Assembly (NCBI GenBank): GCA_949316495.1
Contig: OX439002.1
Location: 48,328,531 to 48,392,530 of the forward strand
From: Amphiduros pacificus
Lineage: Eukaryota > Annelida > Polychaeta > Phyllodocida > Hesionidae
Length of the DNA stretch: 64,000 nucleotides
Direction: 5' to 3'
A model generated the notes under the pieces. That model was not told the DNA's origin and did not search any database. It was given only the letters and a program-made list of their open reading frames with translations. This document shows, piece by piece, positions 50,301-62,000 of the stretch; within the stretch, counting starts at the first letter, position 1, and each line of letters starts with the position of its first letter. Made by a program: the position numbers and the translations under genes.

Positions 50301-53300
50301 AGGTATTACTTAGCTCTGATACCACAAATTGAGTATAAAGGTTGTGTATACCAAACAACGCCCCCCTCTCACTAAACTCATTTACTCCCATACTCACTGT
50401 GCACAATCCGGTGCTGTGAGCAAAACTATCAAAATTATTCAAGCCTGATTTAGCATTTGATATCATTCTATTTTCATATATATTAAATTGTATGGTTCCC
50501 TAACGTTTTCGTTTTCATGTGTCTGCAGTCTTTCATATTCTGTTAATATTGGTGCCCATTTAAAGATATATGCATTGTGTCATCAGATAAAAAAAACAAT
50601 ATAACGTAAAAGGATATGCACGTTTAAATGCGCTCTTTGTGTGTATTATTTCAGATTTTGGCTGGGATCTGGCAGATTAATGACTGTCTTTCACTGCACA
50701 GATTGATTGCCGATGACAATGTCCTATGGTGCTTAAGGACACATGCACCTCAGTCAGGACCCAAGTCCACACTTTCATCTTTCATCTAATCAGCATGCGC
50801 AGGGATCTAGAAGGACTACTTGAACCAGCAAACGTAAATACACAAACTGCATCTTCGTGACAACATATGGCGTACTAAAGCGTGAGTCCTATCTGGCAAA
50901 AAACCCACAACATGACTTGGGCCCTGGTTTTGTTTCATGTTCTCATACCATCCCATACTTTGCTTTGTTGATAAAAGGTGCTGTAGGAATTGTGTATCCA
51001 TGGCAACAGCCATGAAGGGTCACCATGCCATCTCTTGGAGCCCATTTGGTGAATTGGAATCAGCCGGAGACCTGTGCTACAACTGCATGTCGGTGTTCAG
51101 CAGATAAGTCATCCCACCATCAGGTACTATCAGCCCCCGTATAGTGTGCGCCGCATTTCTGGATTGCTCGGCGCCTGAGCCCGGTGCATCGCCCAGATTA
51201 TTAGTACAACTGTGCGGGCCGAGTGCTGAAGATTTAGGACCTTTTAGGGGCACTTTGTGAAAACATTTCTGGTGGGGATGCAATTTTTGTGATGAAATTT
51301 AGCACGATAATGGAGGAGATTTATCAGAATATGGCGCCCACCTGGTCAACATCATGGAGAATGACACGGTCTTGCCCAAACCCTCTCACCTCATCCCTCT
51401 CTCTCCTTCTCCCATCCCTCAAGGGTCTGGCACTTTCCCCGAAATCCTCCCTGAATCACCTAAATGGCCAGTCCCTAAAGCTCATTTCTGATATGAAACA
51501 GTGTGTCCACAAAGAGGGTCATTACGCACCCCTCTGCCATAACCTGAATGATGACATCCCTATCTGGCATTGTATTGTCCACTAAACACCCATGCATCAC
51601 CACATACACCCCTGTCACATACTCATCCCTCCTTGCTACAATATATTTTCGAAAGAATGAGCAATTTCGGACACTGGGGTTTTATCTTTCCGCGACAGTA
51701 AATCGGAGCGTGGAAGCGACCAATCAAACGGGGGCCAGGTGATTAGGTGCGGCATTATATCCCAGAATGCACTTGAGTACTGAAATCGTCCTGCACCTTT
51801 TGGCGGTCAAACGAGCCACCGCTTCACGAAGCCTTCTTTACCCACAATGCAGTGCTGCTCAACATTTAGTGATTCTTATTCCACATAGCCCCTTGGTGGC
51901 CAAACTGATCTCAAGCACTTTCATTAAAAAGAATCAATAGCGAAAGTATGGCCCAATCATCATTAAATTCTATTCACTCCAGCGGGCTGTTCTCCCAGAC
52001 GTTTGGCGCCCAAATCGACCACCCTCCGACCTGCTCTGAAATGTACATCCAACACTCCGCACACAAAACGCCAAATTACAATACGCCACAAAATAGGAAA
52101 TCAACGTCAAAACACTAGGTACACACCGAGCCACCTGGGTGCCCCAAAAGCGCCACACTGGCTCCTCTGTCTGCACCACAACAGCCATATTGTAGCTCCG
52201 CAGACGAACATCACACTGAAAGGTCAGTGGACAAAACTGGTCCTGTCAAAGGTAGTTTGATCAAAGTAGTGAATATGCCTAGTTTAGACAAGAAACTGCA
52301 ACAGATATAAACTGCAGATAATAAACAAAACTGGCATTTGCAAAATACTCTTATCTTGATGCCTTTTATTCAATGAAAGTATCACAAAAGTTAAAAAAAA
52401 AAGATCCATCATGATTTGTTTTTGCATTTTATATGTACAAGCTGAGGAATCTGCCTCCCTCTCGTTCTTTCTCTTGCTTGCCTGTCCCTCGAGGTGTAAA
52501 CTACAGTTGTAGTTTACATACCTGGACAGTATACACATCAGCGCCTACGAGTGGCCTGGCAGGTAAATCTCAGGTACTTTGTCTCAGCCAATGATTGCTT
52601 ACGACAGAAGATTCCAAACATATCTAAATGGCTTGGCAGAAGTGGATAGGCCCCAGGTTCCCTGTGTCAAGTGACCTCCTCAGCTTCCAAGTGACCAGAA
52701 CACCCTTCGTCCTGGACACACCCATTCACACCTGCAGGACCTTCCACCCAAATATCCCAAGGCATCTTTATTTTATTTTTTTTTAAATCATGGGAAAAAA
52801 CTTATTTGTTTTATCAGAGGCTGGTTGTTAACTTTCACTAATTCACAGCAAGTTCACACAAAATTGTTGAAAACATTCCTCACAAATTATAATTAAATGT
52901 ATTTTAAATACTTTTCATAATCAAAATATTTATGTTGTCTGAGATAAGTTTGCATAATTAATATGATTGGTAAAGATATGGATATTTCTGTTGGTTGTTT
53001 AAAATGTGAGGGAACAGAACACAGCCACCAGCTTGTTCATCGTGTGAAGTAATGTAGATATCAGGATATATTGGGATTTAGTACGTAAAAATGGATATTT
53101 GCAGCTGATTTAAAAATGTGAGTTCCTGTTCTAGATACGACTGTGGGGACAATGGTGTGAGATCAAGATATCATTTCCTCACAGTCAATCACCATGATGA
53201 ATGACTGTGATTTAAGAAATAAATTAACCCTCCTTGACACATTGCATGACTGCAACTAGTTTGGACGTTCACATTTTAATTTTATTACACGTGATCCTGC

Positions 53301-56300
53301 TAATGAGTGATCCGAAATCAGCCTTTCATTTGAGATAAACCACATACAATTTCTTGAAAAATTTATGACGAACACATAAGAATACTGATCTATTCTGGTC
53401 AAAAATGTGTAGGCGTTCTTTGCAAAAATTTAGAATGATTTATTTAGGATCCGATATTTAACCCCAAGAATCTATGATACTTATCGGGAAATTTAATATC
53501 ATGAAAAGCAATAATGTGCAAAATTTATATTTCTATATTTCCATTTATCTTTCCTCTCATATATTTCAACATTTTTATTTCAATATATTTAGTTCCAGAT
53601 ATTTGCATACATACATTTATTTGAAAACATAGCAGATGTATTAACTCAACCACTAGACTGTATCCAAATATCCATAAAAACCAAGACATTCCTGCCCCAT
53701 TGCAGGTAGACATTTTGGGACCAATTACTTTGATGGAAGCTGGTTACAAATAAACAAACCTGGTATGTTTCAAGTGAGATCAGGATGCCTGCCTACAGTG
53801 CACTAAGTGTCACACTTTGACAAATGTATACTAAACAACAGCTCCGAGATCCTTGTATACCTCGTTTAGTCATTGACTTTTTGGATCAGCAAATTTTCTT
53901 CGCTCTGTGATTGGGTGTGTGCCACTCATGGCATTATGCCGCAAAAAGGAAGTCGGAAACTGTAAACTGAGTCATCGCGGTGATACGATTGTTCTGTGAC
54001 AAAAAGGTTAAAGATTAAACCACTGGAAGATGCTCGTACTGAGTCATAAGTAAGAGGCAGAATATGATCAATTCCTGGTAAGTCATCTGGAAAAATGCCA
54101 GGCAAATGCACAACTGAAATCAGAGTCAACATAAGGGAAGGAGACACATTAAAAGGTTGTCAGCAAGCATGATAGAGGGTGCAGATATCATTGGTTTAAG
54201 GGGTTTGCAGTGAAGATGAATAACCATTTTTAGGGGGAGGAAGGGAGGAGAGAAAGCTGAGTTATGTATCCAACATCTTATGTACATGTTCAGAGCTGAT
54301 TGCTCAGTTCAATCAGCAAATAATAGATGTTATCAAAATATAAGGGGAAAATCTGATTGGCTGACGACTAGAGTACAATATATGGATTGGAAAAAAGGGT
54401 AAGAGAAAAGGCAAGTGATTGACTTTGGCACCATGTGCTGGGCTTTCAAGGTGAGTCAAAGGTCAAATCTTCCATGGTCAAGGTCACTAAATTTGTGAAC
54501 GATGTTGGGTACATAACGGCTTTACTTGATACGGGAAAGGCTTGGCCGTAGCACGGTGCGCTGACCCCAGGTCAAGTTGTCAGGACCATCATCCCAATTG
54601 GCAAAATCGCTATATTTGCTTTGCCAAACATCGCACTGAATCATGGGTAATGTGGCCGCCTGATCGGCAGTGCTTGCTTTTATTGTCACTCATCGGCGTG
54701 TTACAATGCTCAGCACTGGAGTGACTAGTCATTTTGCAGGATAATGACAAGCGAGTTATCATCACGATCAGTGCGAACAAAATGGAACTTGAGGTGGACA
54801 TCGTGTGTTGATCTTGAATGACCACAAACTTGGCTCTTGGGGCACTCTAGAAATACCTGCACTGGCTCGGTGAGTCACTATCTAAAATTGGGATCAGCAT
54901 CATTAGAATGCCTTCATTTCCCAGCACCTCCTCTGAGGTCCTAGAGGACGACAATCGCTCGTCGTTCTCATCTAAATCTTGGTTAATAACAGCCCCTTCG
55001 CAATCAGCCAATGTCATAAATTTTCATATTTCAGATGCGTGGTTTGATAAATCCGTTCATGGATGAAAGAACAAGGCTGGCCACAGCTGCGGTGAACAAT
55101 AAAACGCTACCTGACCTAGCCGGAGATGGCCTGACATGCATACGCAAGCGCACCTAGGGAGCTGCCAGATTACCCTATATCACTGATACCTGTTCACATC
55201 AACTGGCTGCATGCATACCAAAATTACACAGACCTCAAGCTAATATTCTCTCCACGCTGTGATCTCACCTTGGGGACTTTGTGAGCATGCAAACATGGTC
55301 CCTGCTCCGAGCTGGGACACCGCCGACATGTCGCAAAACCACACCCCTTCCCACTGATCCTCAGACCACCTGACCCCCAAAAACGATCAATAAACCCCCC
55401 CTCCCTTTGTGCGTACGGTCTCTTTGATATCTTCTCTGTGTGCTACAAAACCCACTTAAATGGCATTGATCAGTTGACGTTCTTTCATCTTCTGATCGGC
55501 AGCACCACAATCCGGGGAATTGTCTTTGCTTTTTAATTTCTTGGGAAAATTGTGAGGATTTTGCACACCGCACTAATCTCCCCACGCCCTACCTATGATC
55601 AACGTTTCTGATCAAACGGCAGCCCAATTTCTTGCGTTTGTAGCCAGTCTAAGCCCTATTCTCCCGTGAAATTTTTCTGAGAGCTGTGGACCTGCTCAGG
55701 TGATAAAGGTATCTAATGAAGAAGAAAAACGCTCAGGAAAATGTTTTCTTGTCTTTCAGTTCTCTGAGTACTGAATCTTAAACCATCTTTGATCATGAGG
55801 AGTGCGCTTTTAATGTTTGAATACACTACACTATCTTATGAAAAACACCCACTAAGCCTATGTTCCTTACATAAAGAACTTCATCAATCCACGTGATTGG
55901 TGGACTTTTTTTCTTCTCGAAGCTTTCAAGAAGCCTGTCATCCACATTGCAGATTTTCTTTGTGCTTCTGTGAAGTTTAGAAAATTCTTGCATATTTCCT
56001 TAATCATTCCAATTGAAAACTCTGCCATTTACTGAACATTTTCAAAGCTTTATGCATACTTCCATGGAACTAGTCTCAAACCTGTTTTCTCTGCGCTGAT
56101 GGGCGGTTCACAAGTACCTAATATCACCTTAAGTTTTACCATCCATTTTTTCTCTGATTCTTTATGCTTCCCATACTCAAAGGAAGACAAATGTAAAATT
56201 TTGAAGGGCCAGAAAAACTGTTTGACTCAAAAGGTAATATGAATTCTTCTCCAACATTGTCTTTACCTTGAAAATAACTTTGATTTTGTTTGTCCGATGC

Positions 56301-58320
56301 ATTTTGATATTCATATCCACATTGGAGCCTTCTTTCACCACTCTTCAGATCATTCATCAGCGATATCTAACTGTGACAATCAAAGTCATATCAATGCATA
56401 ATACAACTAATCACACATGTTTCTCACTCAACATAATATGTAAGGAATTTTCTGATGGTTCTTCAGAATATCTACAACTGGCAATTCTCTTCCAAATTAG
56501 GTACCATACTGTATGAAGATGCATGGTTTCATATTTACACAGGTCATGTTGATGCACACACACACACACCCACACACACACACACATCTGATATATACAA
56601 GGTCATACATTTTTTTTGTGTTGTTTATAATAGAAACAACAGAGGAAGATGAAAATGATAAAAGTATGCAGGCAGTGTCTATTTATTGTGTGCCAGGAAA
56701 CAAACCATCTTTTTTCCAGGTTGATTTCAGCATTTGTTTATCAAGTAGAAACCACAGGCTGTTAGGGGCTTATCTCATGGAAGCAAGTGATTTGTTCATA
56801 ACCATTACCCACCTATCTCAGCCTACCTGCCTGCACTCATTACAGATAAGATTCTATGATCATCTGCCTCTCAGGGACAAGAGACATGCAATAATTCTCT
56901 GCCGACATTCAGCCTCAAGATAATACCCTATATTATACACCCAAACACTGCAATGACCATGATGGAGAAATATTCATCTATGACACTTTTTATTCCATCT
57001 TTTTCTTCATAGAAGTGTATTTCTTTGCTAATGGGATAAGAAATCATGAGAACCTCGAGCCTTAAAGTGGATCTTTGCTCACCTAAGACGTGACTTTGTG
57101 ACCCAAAGATTCCATGCTTCGGCTGATGCTATCCCTCCTCTTCATCTTGACACATACATCTTTCTCTTTACAGAGAAGGTCAGTTTTACTCTTTTTGCTA
57201 TCAGGGGAAGGGAAGTGACCGTGTTAGAGTACACAAGGAGGTGGCACAAACTGACTTGTGATTGATCAGGCCACTATTCAATTAACAAGGCAATCGCAGC
57301 ATGAGTCAGCTGCAACAATTCTAAATGATGACACAATTCATCGAGCCTTTAACTTTCATTGAAGATTGTCGGCTAGTTTTGCTGCAAGATTCATGACTGT
57401 TTTTTGCTGTTTACACAGACCTGCCACAGGTACTTTTTTCTGTGGCAGGAGGGTCGCATGTTTTCCGCGATCCAAGGGATCCCTTAGGTGACTGGCGTCT
57501 GTTCTTGCAGTTCTAATTGTGCCAAGGTTCTCTGGAGACAGGCTTTGGCTTTGTTTTAATACAATTTTGTAGACACGTAGGTATGGGCTGGCTCCGATCA
57601 AATGTCTTCACGCTGAACATTTATCTTCCATAAAAGTCAATATTGCAGCATACCTTGTTGCCAACGGTAACCAAAACCCACTCACACCTCTGCTAAAAGG
57701 TGTATTCTTCCAACTAATGTAGTGTTCCATTTCAGTCAATGGATTCAAATCGGTATTTTCTGAAAGCCATCCCAGACAGCAGGGATGAAAAATAACAGGA
57801 CCTGTTCATAAAAATGTCAAGAAAACAGAAGCACTTGTTCAGTTGTTTAGCAAAATAACAAAAAACATAGTTGCCATGGGAACATGTTATGAGATGCCAC
57901 TGAGTCTTCTGATCAAAGAATGTTGTTGTCCTAAAAACTACCTCTTTGACACGTGTATTCAATGTCTTCCAACATTTCAAGGAAAATATGCAGAAAACAA
58001 TGCACAGAATTCAAATATTAGATCAGGTATTACCATTTGACTTCCTGTAATATTGCTTTTAAATAAATTGATTTGGGTGCAAAGACTTAATTTGTTTTCT
58101 CCAAGGTGATTTCCTCTGCTGAGTGACTCACGTAACTACGCATAGAACTTTCCGAAGAAAACTTAACTGTCTCGCCACAATTTACTAAGTTTTCTACTTC
58201 TGAATTTTAATTAATTTATTTCAAACTCATATATTTATGCAACACATCCTTTAAATTCTATTTGATTTGATACAATGGTGATTTATCCACTTCTATAATG
58301 AGGCCAGTTTTTGCATGAGG
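44331..58320 (-). other. Central part of the 27.4-kb ZEB intron
   Basis: No gene, RNA gene or transposon recognised in 14 kb. X-box-like sequences lie at 46058-46071, 46823-46836, 47028-47041, 50994-51007, 57657-57671 and 57870-57883. A (CA)n tract lies at about 56557-56585. The blocks 51000-52260 and 54480-55740 are compositionally complex and could be regulatory. Frames at 48001-48681, on both strands, are open but match nothing I recognise. Confidence 0.55.
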
Positions 58321-58790
58321 GAATGAGGCTATTTTCACCTGGCAGTTGGCAAGCCATTAGTTCATTGGCCCAAGGTGAGCTTATCATTACCTGCCCATTG
58401 TGCAACACCAATCAACCAATCAGCATCAAATTACAAGTAGTCATAACAGTTCATTGTTCTCCAATTACCTGAGCTTCCATTGATATTGTTTTCACCTGTT
58501 AACAACAGGTAACTGCCTTTGATCTCGGCTCAATTTACACCTCCAGAGGCGAGGCGGAAAATCTGATAGCACAAATGAAAAGACTCTCACCTGATTGGGC
58601 ACCTGTGGTTTTTGATTGAATCGTGATATCGTTGATTACAAAGCTCATTTTTGGCACATGGGTAATTGAAACAAATGGTGTAGCGTTATTGCAGAAATGG
58701 CTTCCGACTCTGTGATTAGCTGAGATTTTTTATAATCTCCACAGGTGTTTTATTTTCATATTAAGATGAAAACCACCTGTGAAAATCACT
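58321..58790. promoter_or_regulatory. CACCTG/CAGGTA cluster 3 beside the micro-exon, with a paired site
   Basis: Nine matches to CACCTG, CAGGTG, CAGGTA or TACCTG lie in 470 bp, where about 0.5 is expected. The stretch is 260-730 nt downstream (transcriptionally) of the micro-exon. Two of the sites form the inverted pair ACCTGTTAACAACAGGT at 58494-58510. Two nearby CACCT half-sites are the known binding arrangement for the two finger clusters of ZEB proteins. Function is inferred. Confidence 0.5.
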
Positions 58791-59047
58791 CGTTATGGTG
58801 CCACAATGACCTGGCCCACAATTCCTCACTGTTAAGCACATGAACTATTATCAGTACAATACACAGAAAAGCGATAAACTGTCATGGCAGGGCCCCAGAA
58901 GTAATTATTTCCAATCACAATTTCAGAGAAAACTTTGTGGAGTTCTGCTGAATATTAGAGGGTAGTACAGAAGTACAGAAAAGAATAGGTAATTGGTTTT
59001 TATAATAATGGGTATTCAGATATAATGTGAATCAGTAAATATCTTAC
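58791..59047 (-). other. 5' end of the 27.4-kb intron
   Basis: Intron sequence starting with donor GTAAGAT at 59047. Nothing else recognised. Confidence 0.6.
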
Positions 59048-59071
59048 CTTGAGACTGCACATCTGTTAATT
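59048..59071 (-). CDS. ZEB: ZEB/zfh1 24-nt micro-exon, acidic N-terminal region
   Basis: On the minus strand a strong acceptor (TTTATTTTTTCAG) is followed by 24 nt and then a good donor, AAG|GTAAGAT. Read in phase 1 the exon has no stop and encodes xLTDVQSQ(V), the first residue being completed by one base of the missing upstream exon and the last by the next exon. It joins in frame to 31408-31638, whose first two bases complete a Val codon. Vertebrate ZEB exon 1 also ends in phase 1, as I recall it, so this exon could follow an exon 1 lying outside the window. The exon is found by splice signals and phase only; it is too short for homology. Its length is a multiple of three, so skipping would keep the frame. 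Confidence 0.62.
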
Positions 59072-62000
59072 CTGAAAAAATAAACAAAATATTGTTATTC
59101 ATGATACATTTAAATGGTGTTTATAAAAAAGGTATTGTTTTTATAGTTTTCTTTGAATATGGCTAGATTTACAAATTCATTTGAATTTCTTTAAATCTTG
59201 GAAATCCATACATATAAATACTAATTTCTCAAAATTCTTAACATTCAGTACAAACAAAACAAACACTTTAATGAAACACTGTTGCTGTCTTATATTTCCA
59301 ATTCAACTCATGCCCAAAATAAATTGTTCTTGTTTCGTCTTCTCCTTTGTTATAATTGTTGTAACAGTGAATCTTCCCAGCATGCCCTAGGTGCCTCTAC
59401 TTCCTGTTTCATTGATCCACCACTGTCACTCTTTTAATTGCATGTTTTGCATTTTATTGGACATCCTGACCCTTCTGCTCCTGCTGTTTTTCCACACATC
59501 CTGTATCACAGCAATATTATCTACCTGGCTTTCCACCTCCAACCATTGCCAACTTATACAAACATTATCATGGAATATAATTACTTTACGTCAATTCTAA
59601 TTTCGCAGGGGAAAGGAACAGTCACGGGCTGTAATATGCTCACAAATTAATGCCAGTTATGACAAATTTGAGAGGACTTTGGTGTTTTTATGGAGAGGTG
59701 GGTGAGCATAAGATCAATGAATGTCCTTAAGACTGTATCCACTCCTGCCACCCTGCACCTGCCTGCAGACCAGCCGGCACCGCACACATTCCCACACTCT
59801 CCCTCCACACCATTCACTACTGTATTACAACACATTTTTGCATGCATTCAATATCAAAACTTAATGTATATTTTATGTCTTTCACTTATCAGAAACCAGG
59901 TTTTTTTTTTTTTTTTTTTCCGTTTTACTTAAAGTAAAAATGTTGATACCCTGTGAGAACTTACTGAATTTGCTATGATTCAATATATTATGATAAAATT
60001 AACCTATTTATTTATATCTTTTAAGTTCAAAATATTCTAAGTAAAATATCATCCATATTGCAGTATATAGACTCAAGTATACAGCACTGGTGCAACAAAA
60101 GCCCTCTCTGTGATGAAATAAAGACAATGTCTCATGAAAATATATTCCCATTTCACATGACTTCATAAAAACATAAATACATATTCACGTGATAAGAGAG
60201 AGAGACAAAGCTTATTAAAAGTCTTCATTTTGGCCATGAGATCTTTTTTCACTCAAAATGAAAGTGGACCTTTTCATGTGAGAAATAAAATACTTTTACA
60301 GCGATGACCTTTTGTCTTATGACTTGAAGGCAAGGACTGAAAACACACAAATAAATTACGAGAAATAAACCACTCGATATATGTGCATGTAAATTTGCTG
60401 TTGTCAATAGGATATGAGTATGTTTCAGTGTAGAGACTGTGTGACATTTGTCCCTTCCTATATGAAGTGGGGACTGGGAGTAGGTGGGCTTCAATCCATG
60501 GGCACTTGCCCTGGCTTCAATATATGCCTGCTGGCTGTATACTGTACATTAACCATAATCAGTTCATAATAATCCATTATTTGTGCCCGTGTAACATGTT
60601 TGGAATTCCTATGCGGATCCCATTTTCCCATAAATCCTGTCGATACATGGGGATTATCTACGGTTACTAGTGTCTGTTTGAGAGGCAATCGGCAGACACA
60701 GGGAGGCAAACTTTCGACAGAATCACAGCTGGTGCTGCAGTACCTTACTTTTGCTCCAATAAAATTACTTTAAAGCTTTTCTTAAATGCTTATGCCTAAC
60801 CCGATGCTGAAAACACATTAATTCCATACAACATTGTGTTCTCAAAAATCTCCCACTTAAAACGCTTTAAAAAAAAATCTAATCTGGGAACTAAACTTTT
60901 TATTTTGTTTATTTCACACCTTTGTTGGTTGTTTAAAGCTGCATACCCTAACTGCAGCACATATGGCGAGAAGCTCAGTCAATTTGTGGCGAAGGCCACG
61001 TCTTCAATAGGTGAGTGCTGGATGCGAGGGGCATACCAATGAGAGGCTTGGCGTCTTTACTACACCAGCTGAGCGCTTCCCAGGTCCCGTCTTGCTCCAC
61101 ATAGCTACACGCTGCTATTGCTTTTGTTTTCTGATTTCAAAGGGATCCACCCGAGTCCCACCTCGTCAGCACCGGCAACTGAGGCGAGCGATACCTTGCA
61201 CTGCCCGTCCTCTTACAGTTGATTTATTCCAATCCCCCTAGATCTCTTTAAGCGATCGGCGCCGACCGCGTCCACCGCTCCTGGTCACCCGTCCTTTGAA
61301 TTCGACATTTGAACACTTGGCTGGTCCCCGATCGATGAAAGTAAGGTTGCATTGATCCAATTGGCTGAGAGTTGTGCCACGGCCAAGGTATGAAATCTGT
61401 TTTGCCAGATCCCTTGTAACCCGCCCTTCCCGCGTACACATGTGACTCCCCAGGGCTTGCTGGGAATGCCTTTTGAATATTGTTATTAAACACTTCCTAT
61501 TAAGGCCCTGTCAAGCTATTAAGTATGGAAATATAATAAAGCACATTTTGGACGTAGGTAGATGCAAATGACGTTCCAGTAATATCCTGTGCCTCGCGCC
61601 GTTTGGGTCAGAGGACTGCTGGACGGTTCACTCATTTCGTTCACTCATTTCGGCAGATTGGTGCAAAGAAATGATGGACAATTTTCATGGCACACATAAA
61701 TTACAATTGAATGATCATTATCTGGGAATGACCTGGCTTAATTTGTGCGTACTTAGTGATATTAACTTGGCAAATTCCGGGACAGCACTGAATGACTGTC
61801 CCCCGTCCCAATGATGTAATGTGAGCCCATCTCCCAATAGCCAAACATGGTGTTCTGTGTATCATTCGGTTCACAATGTTTCCCTGTGTTTACATTCACA
61901 ATAGAGCTCTTGATTGCGCTCAGCAGCCTTGCTGTTCTATCAATGGTTATTACCCCCCCTCAGGTAGCAGACAACGAGGCAGTGTGGCAGGAACAAAGTG

